Assembly: GCA_017434525.1 (NCBI GenBank)
Contig: JAFRFD010000007.1
Coordinates: 1 to 64,000, forward strand
Length of the DNA stretch: 64,000 nucleotides
Source of the DNA: Methanobrevibacter sp.
Lineage (GTDB): Archaea; Methanobacteriota; Methanobacteria; Methanobacteriales; Methanobacteriaceae
Direction of reading: 5' to 3'
Below, piece by piece: positions 15,296-30,200 of this stretch. A program made the translations under genes and the position numbers. The notes under the pieces were generated by a model. That model was not told the DNA's origin. It did not search any database and saw only the letters and a program-made list of their open reading frames with translations. Within the stretch, counting starts at the first letter, position 1; every line of letters starts with the position of its first letter.

Positions 15296-18200
15296 ATGTC
15301 GAAAAAAACGATAGGGATATTGCTGATAATTCTTGTAATGATTATAAGTATCAGTGCAGTTTCAGCGGCTGATGCTAATGAAACGTTGCAAGGACAAGTC
15401 AGCGATACAAATATTGCTTTGGCAGACGAAGTTGATGATACAAATGTCGCAGCAACTTCTTCTGATTTGAAACAAGAAGTCAATGACACTTCACCTGCGA
15501 TTGAAAGTGTCAATGACGCTGATGAAATTAATGTAGATGACAGTCGAAATGAAAATCATAAAGTGAGTGCATCCTCTGATTCAAATGATGTGCTTTCCGC
15601 TTCAGATGATGATTTGCTTAAATCCAAAGGAAATAATTTTTTGTATAACGGTAAATGGTATGATGATCTAGATGATGCTTTTGATGATGCTGATGATGAT
15701 CCCGGAAATAAACTTATACAGGTTTGGGGAGGTACATATAAATACACTGATGATTCGGATGATTTTAGTATTACAATTAATGATGAAGTATCTATAACAC
15801 TCCAGCCCTACCCTGGCCATACGGTTATTTTTGACGCCGAGGATAAAGATTGGTTCTTTAAGATAACTAATAAAGATGTACGTCTCACAATCAATGACAT
15901 TACCTTTAAAAATGGGAATGCATATGATGGTGGTGCTATAGAAGTTGAAGATAGTGCACAATTGACCTTGAACAGATGTATATTTGAAAGTAATAACGCT
16001 TATTGCAATCTTGCTGGTGATTATGGATTAGGTGGAGCCATAGTTGTGGATGAAGGTTCACTTATTGCCAATAACTGTCGGTTTACAAACAATTGGGCAG
16101 GTAAATCCGGTGGTGCCATCTGTGTTGAAGATGCGGGTTCAGCTACACTTAATAACTGTTATTTCGAAGGAAATACAAAGAAATATAAAAGTGAAATGGA
16201 AGCAAACGATTTTGATAGTTATGATGAGGATTCAGAGGGCGCCATATCTTGGAGTTTTGACAATTGTCAGTTTAAAGGAGATAGTACAGGTTCCGTTACA
16301 TGGCAATTACATCCATTGACTAAATCAGTGGATATATCTGTTGACGTTAGCGACGATGTAAGTCATGCTGTTTTATATAAAGATGGTGTGGAATGTTATA
16401 GGACACCTTGTGGTAAAGATGATGATGTATCTTTCTCTTATTTGGAGAGGGGGACCTATACAATATACTTGATTAAAGGTTCATCTTTGACTACAGAAAA
16501 AAGATATGAGTATTCAGGAACTACCTTTACAATTCTAGAACCTTATTTTGTTTTAAATGACGAACAGGTATTTGAAACTTTAAGTGCTGCAGTAAATGCC
16601 ATTCCTAATGGTGGAACTGGTGAAATTGCTGTTGAAAATGGATTGACTTTCACTGATTCTGCTAATTTTAACGTGGATATTACAAATAAGGTAGTAACAA
16701 TTATGCCTAAAGATATTTCTGATGATGCTGATGAAGTCATCTTTTCAGGCAGTTCTCAAAAGTATCTGTTGTATGCAGGTTCTAATTCCAAACTCACTAT
16801 AACTGGTATAACTATAACTGGCGGTTTTTCAGATTCCGCATTAAAATTCATTACTAATCAGGAATGTACTATTTCAGATTGTGAATTTAAAAATATGCAA
16901 CATCTTGTAGTCCCGATTTTTGCGCAAAATTCAAATCTGGTACTTAGTGGCAATACTTTCGAATCAACTAGTAGGATAGTCTTAGGAAATACTGTTGTAA
17001 ATATAGATGATTGTACTTTCACTTCCAATGTTGGTATTAATGGAGGAGCTATCTATGCTAATCCCGAATCAGATGTAACAATTACCAACTCAGAATTTAC
17101 TGCTAATGAGGGCACAGGTAGTGGTGGAGCCATATATGCCAACAAACTTAATATTCATAATACTGCATTTATAGGAAATTCAGCCAATTTGGGAGGTGCT
17201 GTTTATATAGCTGGAGGCTCTAGCGATCTTGTAAATATAACCAACTGTGTTTTTGATTCAAATAGTGCAACTAATTACAGAAACATATACTCCGAATCAC
17301 TCACAAGGAAGATTAATTTCGAGTTCAATGAATATGATTTGAAATTGAATATAACCTTAAAAGATAGTTCCTATGGTTCTGAATATATTCTTGATGGTAA
17401 TTTTGACTGGGGATCCAATTTAAATAATTCTTATACTCTTTTAACTGGATTTGTAGATGAGGAAAATATCTTTGGAGATATGCTTACAGTTGTAGATAAC
17501 AAATTTAACATAAATCTTGGAGTGCTGCCTGGTGGAACACATGAAATAGTCATGCCTGGTATGTATACTCAGGGTGACAGTAATGACCATTTCTGGCAAC
17601 ATGACTACTATAATGATTTATACGGAAACGAATTCTATTTAAGTGGTCCGGCATATGCAAAAATTGGAATTGAAAAGGGTAAAATATCATTAACTCTTGA
17701 AGTAAATGATGTATTAATACCTGAAACACCTGTTTTAAATGTTTATGCCAATTGGGATTTGAATTATACTGTTTTCATTCAAAATAAATATTACCAACTT
17801 GAAGTTGTAAACGGTAAAGGCAGCATGCAACTGACAGGCCTTGATTTAGGTAATTATACAGTTGTTGCTATGCGCAATGCTGATGAAAACTTTGAGCTTG
17901 CAATGAATTACACTACATTTTCAATTGCTAAAACCTACAGCAACTTCCTTGTTTTAAGTACAAACGTGGAATACGATACATTAAATGAAGCTGTAGCCAA
18001 TTCCAATGATGAAGATACAATATATGTTAAAAACGGCACATATAAAGACACTGGAATAGTGATATCCAATAAGGTTCTGGACATCATTGCATTGGAAGGT
18101 GCAGTCTTTGATGCTCAAGGCGGTGACGCCAATTTCATAATAGTAAATGAAAATGCTGTAGTTGATATATCCGGCATAACATTCAGAGGACTTCACAACA

Positions 18201-21200
18201 GAAATACCAATTATGGTGCTATAGTCAATCACGGATATCTCGCGCTGACTTTATGTAATTTCACAGACAATAAGATTACAAAGACTTCATTTGCTGAAAA
18301 TGGTGGAGCAGCCATATTCAGTGACGGACATTCATTGGAGATTGACAGTTGTAATTTCATAAATAATGCCGCTCCTTTAAAAGTAAGTACTGCTGCGGTC
18401 TCATCATTGGGTTATGAGGATGTTTCAATTATGGACTCTAAATTCATAAATAACTCTGCACGTGATGGTGGAGCATTGTACTTCAAAAACATAACACAAT
18501 TTGAAGCAGTGATCACTTCATGTGACTTTGAGCGTAATACTGCTGTTAAAGGGTCTGCAATATATGTAGGCAACAATTCCAAATATATTGCTGTCACTCT
18601 ATCTGATTTCAAGAAAAACGACATCAAAAATAGTTTGGGAGAAAAAACTCAACTTGAAGGTGGAGTAATTTATGTCAATGCCAATAGTGAGGTAGTCTTG
18701 GATATCAGCTTATCCAATTTTGAAGACAACGCAAACAGCAATGTTGATGGTGGAGTCATATGTCTTGATGGATCTTCAAAAGCCAGCATTGACAGTTGTA
18801 TCTTCAATAACAATAGCGGTAAGGCGGGTTCTGCAATTTTAATCAAAAACCCTAATGATAAAAAGTTAACCTTATTTATCGACAGCAGTGCATTTACAAA
18901 TAACCATGCAGTAACTGGAGCCATTGCAACATCTCCTAAAGTTACAGCATTCATTGATGAGTGTGTTTTTGCAAATAACACTGGAGAAAACAGAAATATT
19001 TACAGCAATGGATTTACCGTAGTCCATGATTCTGTTTTAGATGTCAGGGATGCTAAATTAAATGTGCCATCTGTTCAGTATGGTGAAAACTCAATAATCA
19101 ATGGTTCAGCAGATTTCGGTACTAATATATATGCTACAGCCAATTTAACAGTTGCTGGTGAAAATGTTATTGTAGATATTAAAAACAATGAATTCACCTA
19201 TGATGCAGGTATGTTGAATCATGGAAAATATTCTACTGTTTTAAACAGTATTGCAGATAACAATAACAATACTTATATTATGGACAGCATAACTGAAATT
19301 TTCAGAGTTAACCGTGAGAGTATTGAAATAAATGTTTCAGTTGACAACATTACATATGGTGAAACCCTGAAAGTCGTTGAAAGTCTACCTTCAACTGCTA
19401 CAGGTACAATTGATTACCAACTGAACGGAAAGTATTATACAAAAGATGAAATCGAGTCATTGAAATTGGATGCTGGAAAATACACTCTTGTAGCCATCTA
19501 TGATCATGATGATTTCGCATTCACATCAACTACTGTTGATTTCGAAGTCTATAAAGCTAATCCGACAATATCTGTACCTAATGTGGATGTAAAATATAAT
19601 GACAGCATTGTTTTAAACATTGAATCAGATGTTCCATCAATTTATACAATTGAAATTGAAGATTACAGAAATGTCGTATTTGTCAATGGCAGCAGATCTA
19701 TCGTAATTGATAAAACATTGAATCCTGGCAATTACACAATCAAAGTCACTTCACAGGAACGTGTAAACTACATATCAAATTCCACTGAGGCCAATTTGAA
19801 TGTCAATGAAAATCTTCCAGTATTTGGCTTAAGAATCTCAAACGCTAATATGGATGATATTGGAACTGGCAATGCTGGAGAAACCGACTCCGTAGTTGAT
19901 ACTTCCAATAATGTTCAGGCAAAACCTTTACTTGCCATTAGGTATTTTGCAGTTGCTGATAATGAACAGCTCAGTAATTCTCTAGACGACAACAACCTTG
20001 GTGAGGAATATGGGGAAGGCAAATTCCTTTACCAATACGATGAGGACGATGATTACAGCTATTTCGATACTTTAGAAGATGCGGTTGATGAAGCTATCTT
20101 ATATGGTGCAGGTATCATTACAGTTAGAGGTGGAACATATTCCGTATCCAGTATGGATATTGAAGGAGAAGTGGAATTAACAATCAGAGCTTATGGGGAT
20201 GAAGAGGTTATCTTTGACTGTGGAGGAGAAGATTACTTCATGCTTTTAACATATGAAACTGAAGTGGAGGTAATGGAGGCACCTCCTTTCTTCTATACTT
20301 ATCAAACAGAAGGCCCTACCGTTACACTTGAAAACATTACAGTAATCAATGGAGTTGCTACTTATGGTGGAGCTATTGACCTGGAAGCAGGTACTTTGAC
20401 CTTGAACAACTGTAATTTCTACAGTAACACTGCTACGGAAGGTGGAGCCATATATATTGGCCAATCTGATGCAGAAAATGATGCAATGCTTATTGCACTA
20501 AACACTACCTTTATAAACAATTATGCAGAAAGTGAAGGTGGAGCAATCTATATTGCAGACGACAATTTGGACGGTCAAACAACATCAGCTTCATTCTACT
20601 TATGTACCTTTTTAGATAACTACCAGGGTGAAGATGATGAGAAAGTGAGGAATTACTTTGCTGGCGGTAATGTTGAGGAAATAACTTGTCAATATTGTAT
20701 CTTTAACGCTAATGGGGAAATATACAATTTCACTATGGATAAAATCAATCAGACTGTCTATGTAAAAGGTACATCTAATGATACCTTTGATTCAGTGGTC
20801 TTATTGTACTTCGATACAGCACCTTTATACACTATTAACAACAACGGTTCACGTGATTTCAGCATCACTTTTGAGGATGTTATGGGCGGAAACTATACAG
20901 TAGGTGTAATGAACGACCATGACTTCAATACATATATCTTTGATGTCAAATTTGAAATGAAAGTTCCAAATTTCATCATATCCGAAGATGAAGTATTTGA
21001 AAACTTAACCGATGCTATTGAGGCCGTTAGTGATCATGGTGTTATCTATGCAAATGTAAACTATTATTATGAAGACAATATGGAAATTGATATCAACAAA
21101 TCATTCACCCTTAAGAATTTCAGAGATGACGGAGTTATTTTCGACGGAAACAGTACACAATGGTTCTTTACAATAGCTGAAGGATGCACTGTTGCATTTG

Positions 21201-24200
21201 AAGGCATATACTTCACTGACGGTGCTGTAAAAACTCATGCAGCAATTGAAAATTACGGTACTTTAGTAATCAATAATTGTACATTCGACAGTTTTGAAAC
21301 AAGTGCCATTATATACAATTCAGGTTTGTTAAACATATTGAACTCTACATTTTCACTTAACTTTGTTAATAATGCTGTTGTTTGGAATGAAAAGGATTTA
21401 GTCATCGATACAGTTGAATTTTCAAGCAATATTGTCAATGTAAATTCCGTAGTATACACCAATGGTGTTGCAGAAATTATCTCCGCTAATTTCACAGAAA
21501 ACTATAATTTTGGAAATGGTGGTGCAATCTATAACGCCAAGTCATTAATTGTTAACGGAACTGTTTTCACAGAAAATGAGGCCTACAATGGTGGATCTGT
21601 TTATAATGAAGGAACCTTAACAGTATTAAACTCCACTTTTGAAGACAACACTGCAAACGGATATGGTGGAGCAGTTTACAATGGAAATGAAGCAAGCATA
21701 TTCAATTCAACATTCACAGGATCCTCCAGTGAATTTGACGGTGGTGCCATTTATAACAATAATGTAATGGCTATCGATAATTCCACATTCGTTGGAAATA
21801 CCGCAACCGGCAGAGGTGGAGCAATTTACAACAACAAATCTCTGGAACTTGCAAAATCATTCTTCGGAATTAACTTTGCTGGAGAGTTTGCTAACATTTA
21901 CAATGCAGGTGATATTCAATTCGGCGAAAACATATTTGATTTCTATGATGTGATATTGGTCATACCTGATGGTGAATACGGCATTCCAACAACAATTACA
22001 GGTACACTTGACCCTCAATTCAACATGGACCTTCAACTTGTATTGCCTGGTTTTGTCAATCATAAAAATGCCTTAGTCACTATTTCAGAAGGAGTATTTG
22101 AATATACTACAGATATCCTGCCAAAAGGAATTTATGATGTTATATTAGATGAAATCATTTATGACACCTACGGCAACATCTATTATGGTGAAGCAATATT
22201 TGACAGGCTTATCATAAATAAGGCAAATGTCTACATCAATCTGACTGTAGATGATATTGTCCTTAGAAATACTGATCAAGCTGCACCGGTTTTAAAAATC
22301 AGTACAAGTAAAGATGGATTAATGCGTATTCTTTTCAACAATAAGTTTTCCGAAGTCAATGTCACAGGCGGTCAGGCCACAGTAACATTGGATGCTGTCA
22401 GAGAAGGAAACTACAGTGTATTTGTTGTCCGTGAAGGTGATGAAAACTATAATGATGCTATAAACTCAACCACATTCAAAGTCACTGAATATGTGGGCAA
22501 TTTCATTGTCAACAGTACTGGCGGTAAATTTGATACATTACGTGAAGCTATTGAAAATTCTGCAAATGATGACATCATTTATGTAATGGAAGGAAACTAT
22601 TCCGGTGCCGACAATCTCGGACTGATAATTTCAAATAAGAAATTATCTATAATTGCAGTTGGAGATGTTGTTTTCGATGCAAATTCAACCAATTTAATGT
22701 TTTTGACTGTTGAGGCAACTGCCGATGTTACTATATGTGATGTTGTAGTTTCTGGCTTTAATGTTAAAAATAAGGTGTCAATCCTTGAGAATAGAGGTGA
22801 TTTGACTCTTGATGGATGTATCTTTATCAATAACACTTATGCGGATGACTGTATGACAATTGTTTACAATTCTGGAAATTTAAATATTACTGGATCCGCA
22901 TTTTATGACAATATTGCAGAACATTACATTATTCAGTGTGATTCCGGTCTTGTCATTAATGAATCAACATTTGAGAATAATACCGTTAACGAAGCTATTA
23001 TTTCAATCCATGATGCACAAGATTCATCAAAAATTATATCAACAGAATTCATTGGAAACACATTATCATGTGCTCTTATTGATGTTGTAGGTTGTAGTGA
23101 TGTTCTTATCAGTTCTGAATTTTACAATAACACTAAAAAAGGTGAAGATATTGTAGATATTGTTTATGCAAGGGATTCCAATTTACTTGTTGAAAATTCC
23201 ATATTTAGGGGCAATGCTGTGAATGCGTTAATACGTGGAATGAGTAATAATAATGTTATTTCAGAATCTCTCTTCACAGATAATACCGTTGCAAATGTTG
23301 TTTTCAGTTTTGACAATAATCTATCAGTTATTGATTCTATATTTACAGGCAACACACTTTCAGATGATGATGCATTATTCATTGCAGTAGATGTGCATGC
23401 AACTGTCAATGGCAGTGTCTTTTTAAACAATAAGGCAGACGAGTACAGAAACATTTATAGTGTTTCTACTGATGTGAATATTGTCAATACAACATTTGAT
23501 GCAATAAACGTTGATTTCACTGTTCGTGATATTGACTATGGTGAAAACGCAACAATTGAAGGTACTATTGACATCGGTACAAACATCAACTTTACCGTTA
23601 ATTTGGACATTAACTCCAAGATTTATTCAGTCAATGTATCTGACAATAAGTTCACATTAAATGCAGGTATTCTTAACGGTGGAGACTATACTGTGGTATT
23701 AAATCCAAAAGATACTAATTCAAACACTTTTGTATTTGATAAAATAACCAAAGTATTCACTGTAAGCCGTATAGATCCTGGTTTAAGCGTATCAATAGAT
23801 GATATTACTCAAGGTGAAAAATTAAATGTTACTTCAACTATTGCTAAGAATGCTAAGGGTAATGTTGTCTATGAATTGAACGGTAATGTGTACAGTAAGG
23901 CTCAACTTGAAAATCTCACATTAAACCCAGGTAATTATTTAATTACAGCTGTCTACAGAGGAGATAAAAACTACATTCCTGCTAGTGAAATGGTTAATGT
24001 GAAGGTTAACAAAGTCGCTCCAAACATAACCGTAAATGATGTTGCAGTTAGCTATGGTGATGAGATTAAAATCAATGTAACTGTTGGTGCTGCTGATTAT
24101 TACACAGTATTTTTAGACAACAGATACAATGAATCAGTTTCATTATATGTTGACAATAGCGCAATATTCACCTTCCCAAGTGAAACCTTCAAAGCTGGCA

Positions 24201-27200
24201 GTTATAAAATCACTGTTTATGTATTTGAAAGTGACAATTATGCTGAAGAATATGCATATGCTACTTTAACAGTTAATAAGGCTGCTGGATTCTTCAATTT
24301 ATCAAACGATTTGATTATTGAAGGTGAAAATGCAACCATTAATGTATCAGTTCCACTCAATGCATACGGAAACATGACATACAGAGTATATGATAGGAAT
24401 TTAAATGTGGTTTATAATATCACTCAATCCTGTCTGGAAGACCTTATTGTTCCTAATTTGGATGGCGGAAGATATATTGTCTCAGGTACTTATGGAGGCG
24501 ATTCCTATTACCTTATTAGTTCTAGAGTCAATTCCGGTACAATATTTGTCAGGGAATATGTGGATGTTAACATTGCTGTAGATAATATAACCTATGGTGA
24601 AAATGCCACTGTCACTGTTGAAAGTGATGTTGATGGTGACTATCTTGTTTATGTAGGAACTGAACCTATAGTAGTTACTGTTATTAACGGTACCGGAAAT
24701 GTGTCTGTTCCTAATTTAAGTGCTGGAAGTTATGCTGTTAATGTTACTGCTGTTGATGGCAATTATTTCGCATTTAATGAAACAGAATTTGGCGTAGCTC
24801 CTAAATCTGCTTCCGTAACAGTTTCTATTGAAGATATTGTATTCGGTGAAAATGCTATAGCTGTGGTCAATGGTGAAATTGATGGCGAATACATTATAGA
24901 GATTGATAATCAGAATTACACTGCAAATGTTGTTGGCGGTAAAGGTAATGCTACACTTGATGGTCTTGCTGTTGGTGAAAATATTTTAGCTTCCATAACA
25001 ATTGCCAACGCTAACTATACTGCATCCAATACTACAACATTTAATGTATTCAGCAAATATAACACTCCAATCTCCTTGGATATGGAGATTGTGGAAAACA
25101 ATATTACAATGACCGTTACTGTTAATGATAAGGCAACCGGCCTTGTCAAATTCCAGGTAACTGGCCAAGAAGAATATGTGGTATACTCTGATGTCATCAA
25201 CGGTGTAGCTATTCTTGAAGATGTTCTTGAGTCTGGTGATTACACAGTTGTTGCAACATATCTGGGTAATGACAGGTTCAACACTAACATTACTTATGCG
25301 GATTTCACTATCAAAGGCCACATTAAGAAAAACACTACTATTAGTGCTCACGCTGATGTGATTGGAAACAGGGTTACATTAACTGTTAACGTTGATGAAA
25401 ACGCTACAGGATTTGTAAAACTGACAGTTGGTGGTACTGTTGCTAATATCGAAGTGGTTGATGGTGTCGCAACACTAACAACAATATTGCCTGCAAACAG
25501 TTACTATGTTGATGTGACTTATCTTGGTGATGACAACTTCAATATGAACAATACAATGGCGACATTTACTATAGTGGAAGCTGCCAAGGAAAATACCACT
25601 ATCGATCTTAACATTATTGCTTATGAAGATGCTGCTCTGATTGTGGTTGATTTGAATGAAACTACAACCGGATTGGTTAAATTCTATATGGTATCTAAAG
25701 AAACCGGTGAAAACTATACCATGTACATGGATGTTGAAAAAGGTCATGTTGAAACTTACACTAACAGCATTGAACCTGGAAACTACACTGTAGTTGCAAC
25801 ATACATGGGCGATTCAGTATTCAACACCAACACTACATCAGGGGATGTTGAAATCCTCGGACATATGATGAAAGATACTCCAATCACAGCAAATGTTGAA
25901 ACCAGTGCAAATAGAGTTATATTAACTGTCAACGTTGATGAAAACGCAACCGGATTTGTAAAGGTAACTGTTGGCGGCACTGTAGCTAACATTGAATTGG
26001 AGAAAGGTAAAGGAATATTAACAACTGTATTGCCTTACGGAAGTTACAGCTTAAATATCACTTATTTAGGTGATGCGAACTACAATAAGAACTCAACAAA
26101 ATCTGAATTTACACTTGTTGAGCCTAAAAAAGAAAACACACCTATCGCTTTGGATATCGTGACTGATGAGTACTATGTTGGAATAACTGCTACTGTTAGT
26201 GATAAGGCAACTGGTCTTGTCAAATTCCAAGTATCTGGTGCAGAAGAATATGTGGTATACTCTGATGTTATTAATGGTGTAGCTATTCTTGAAGACACTC
26301 TTATAATTGGTGATTACTCAGTAGTTGCAACCTATATGGGAGACAGCAGGTTTAACACCAACATTACTTATGGTGATTTCACTATCCAAGGCCACATTAA
26401 GAAGGACACTCCTATTAGTGCTAGTGCTGATGTGCTTGGAAACAGGGTCACTTTAACTGTTAAAGTTGATGATAACGCTACCGGATTTGTAAAACTGACC
26501 ATTGGCGGTACTGCTACTAATATTGAAGTGGTTGATGGTGTTGCAAAACTGACAACTACATTATCTCCAAACAGTTACTTTGTTGATGTTACTTACCTTG
26601 GTGATGATGACTTCAATATGAACAGTACTAAAGTGGCATTTACCATAACAGAGGCTTCCAAGAAAAATACTAATATCAATCTTGACATTATAACTGGTGA
26701 AGACAATGCTCTGATTATGGTTGATTTGAATAAAGCCACAACTGGATTGGTTAAACTCTATATGCTTTGGAAGGAAACCGGTGAAGAGTATACTATGTAT
26801 ATGGATGTTATTGATGGTCATGTGGAAACCTTTACTAACAGCATTGAACCTGGAAACTACACTATAGTTGCAACATACATGGGCGATTCAGCATTCAACA
26901 CCAACACTACATCTCAGGATGTTGAAATCTTTGGACATGTGCTGAAAGATACTCCAATCACAGCAAGTGTTGTTTCAAGTGGAACCAGAGTTGCATTGAC
27001 TGTTAAAGTTGATGATGAAGCTACTGGATTTGTTGAACTTAAATTTGGTGATAACGTATTTAACATTGCATTAGAAGATGGTATCGGAACACTTACAACT
27101 TCATTGCCTTACGGAAGCTACAGTTTGGATATTACTTATCTTGGTGATGAGAACTTCAATAAGAACTCCACTAAACTTGAATTCACTCTTGTAGAGCCTG

Positions 27201-30200
27201 CTAAGGAAAGCACTCCAATTTCCATGGATATTGTGACTTATGAAGATGAGGTGTGGATGACTGTCACTGTTGATGATGCTGCAACCGGTCTTGTCAAATT
27301 CCAAGTAACTGGTCCAGAAGATTTCACACTCTATGTGGATGTAGTCAACGGTAAAGCGCTTGTTGATGAGGTTCTTTTACTCGGTGATTACAATGTAATT
27401 GCAACCTATATGGGAGACAGCAGGTTTAATACCAACATTACTTATGGTGATTTCACTATCAAAGGCCACATTAAGAAGGACACTCCAATCACAGCAAATG
27501 CTAATGTAAATGGAAACAGGGTTACATTAACTGTTAAAGTTGATGATGACGCTACCGGATTTGTAAAACTGGCCATCGGCGGCACTGTTACTAATATTGA
27601 AGTGGTTGATGGTGTAGCAACATTAACAACCGTACTTGTTCCAAACAGTTACTATGTTGATGTAACTTACCTTGGTGATAATGACTTCAATATGAACAAG
27701 ACTAAAGTGACATTTACCATAACAGAAGCTTCCAAGGAAAATACCACTATTGATCTTAACATTATAGCTGGTGAAGATGATGCTCTGATTGTGGTTGATT
27801 TGGATAAGGCTGCAACCGGATTGGTTAAATTCTATATGGTATATGAAGAAACCGGTGAGAATTACACTATGTACATGGATGTTGTAGATGGTCATGTGGA
27901 AACTTATACTAACAGCCTTGAACCTGGAAACTACACTGTAGTTGCAACATATCTGGGTGATTCAGCATTCAACACCAACACTACATCAGGCAGTGTTGAA
28001 ATCCTCGGTCATATGCTGAAAGATACTCCAATCACAGCAAATGTCGAAACCAGTGCAAATATGGTCAAATTAACTGTTAAAGTTGATGAAAACGCTACTG
28101 GATTTGTTGAACTTAAATTTAGAGATAATGTATTTAACATTGCATTAGAAGACGGTATTGGAACATTAACAACTTCATTGCCTTACGGAAGCTACAGTTT
28201 GGATATCACTTATTTAGGTGATGCAAATTACAACAAGAACTCCACCAAATGTGATTTCACACTTGTAGAGCCTGCTAAGGAAAACACTACTATCTCTTTG
28301 GATATTGTGACTGATGAAAATTATGTAGGAATGACAGTTAGTGTTAATGATGCTGCAACCGGCCTTGTCAAATTCCAAGTATTTGGCAGCGAAGGTGAAT
28401 ACACACTCTATGCAGACGTAATTGATGGTAAAGCTATTCTTGAAGACACACTTCCAATTGGTGATTACTCAGTAATTGCAACATATATGGGAGACAGCAG
28501 GTTTAATACTAATATTACTTCTGATGAGTTCACTATCGTGGGCCATATTAAGAAGGATACTCCTATTAGCGCTAGTGCCGATGTACTTGGAAACAGGGTT
28601 ACATTAACCGTTAAAGTTGATGATGACGCTACCGGATTTGTAAAACTAATCGTTGGCGGTACTGTTGCTAATATTGAAGTGGTCGATGGTGTAGCAACAC
28701 TAACAACTATGTTGTCTCCAAACAGTTACTATGTTGACGTAACTTACCTTGGTGATGATGACTTCAATATGAACAAGACTAAAGTGACATTTACCATAAC
28801 TGAAGTTTCCAAGATGAATACTAATATTGACCTTGACATTGCAGTTTATGAAGACACTGCATTTATTGCGGTTGATTTGGATAAGGCTGCAACTGGATTG
28901 GTTAAATTCTATATGGTATCTAAAGAAACCGGTGAAGAGTATACTATGTACATGGATGTTATTGAGGGTCATGTTGAAACATTTACCAACAGCATTGAAC
29001 CTGGAAACTACACTGTGGTTGCAACATACATGGGCGATTCATTATTCAACACCAACACTACATCCAAGGATGTTGAAGTCATTGGACATATAATGAAAGA
29101 TACTCCAATCTCTTTGGATATCGTGACTAGTCAAAACAATGTTACAATGACAGTTACAGTTAATGATACTGCAACCGGCCTTGTTAAATTCGAAGTAACC
29201 GGCACAGAAGAATTTGTGATGTACGTTGACGTTGTTGACGGTAAGGCAGTTCTTGAAGAAGTTCTTGCAGCTGGTGATTACTCAGTAGTTGCAACATACA
29301 TGGGAGATTCACTATTCAATTCAAATATGACCTCAAAAGACTTCGCTGTTAAGGAGAAAGTGCAATCCAATATTACTATTGTTGTGCCTGATCCTATCAA
29401 GGCGGGTGAAAACATTTCAGTAAGCATTCCTGGTGCTACTGGTAATGTGTCTGTAATTTTTGAGGGTGTTGAATGTATTATTCCTTTAGTGGATGGAAAA
29501 GCCAACTTTACTGTTCCTAGCATCACTTCTGGTGAGTATAGTGTTGTTGTAATGTATGCTGGTGACGATACTCACACACCAGACTATAAGGCAATTTCAC
29601 TAAAAGTTGAAAAATTAGGCAGTTGGTTTAATGTAACTGAAGGCACTACCTTTGTAACTTATGCCGCTGAGACTGCTGTCGGCGAACAAGGAGCTTTATA
29701 TGCATTTGTATTGAGAGATTCCAATGGAAACCCTATTGCAAACGCTACAGTTACATTTGCATACAAAACAGTGGTATTCAACTCAACCACAGACGAAAAC
29801 GGTACATTATACTTGGGTATCAGTACATATCTCTCACAAGATGCACTCTGTGCTTTGTCATATCTTGGAGATGAAACACACAATGCAACATTCGTAGCAT
29901 TCAACTTCAAAATCCAAAAGAAACCAACAGCAATTAAAGCAGCAGCAAAAACCTACAAGGTTACTAAAAAATACAAATATCTAACTGTTACTTTAAAAAC
30001 CACAAAAGCATCATCCAGAGACGGTAAAGTCTACCTCAAGAAAGGTAAGAAAATAACTTTAACCGTCAACGGTAAAACCTATAAAGGCTACACAAATGCT
30101 AACGGCAAAGTAACATTTACAATAACCAACCTCAACAAGAAAGGTAAATACACTGCTGTCATTAAATATGCTGGAAGTGAAACATACGAAAGTGCAAAAA

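Noticed and set aside
16044-29910. Many long open frames on the minus strand and shifted frames inside the adhesin gene.
   Set aside because: They mirror the repetitive coding sequence of the adhesin (they recur once per repeat) and have no ribosome binding sites or own similarity.
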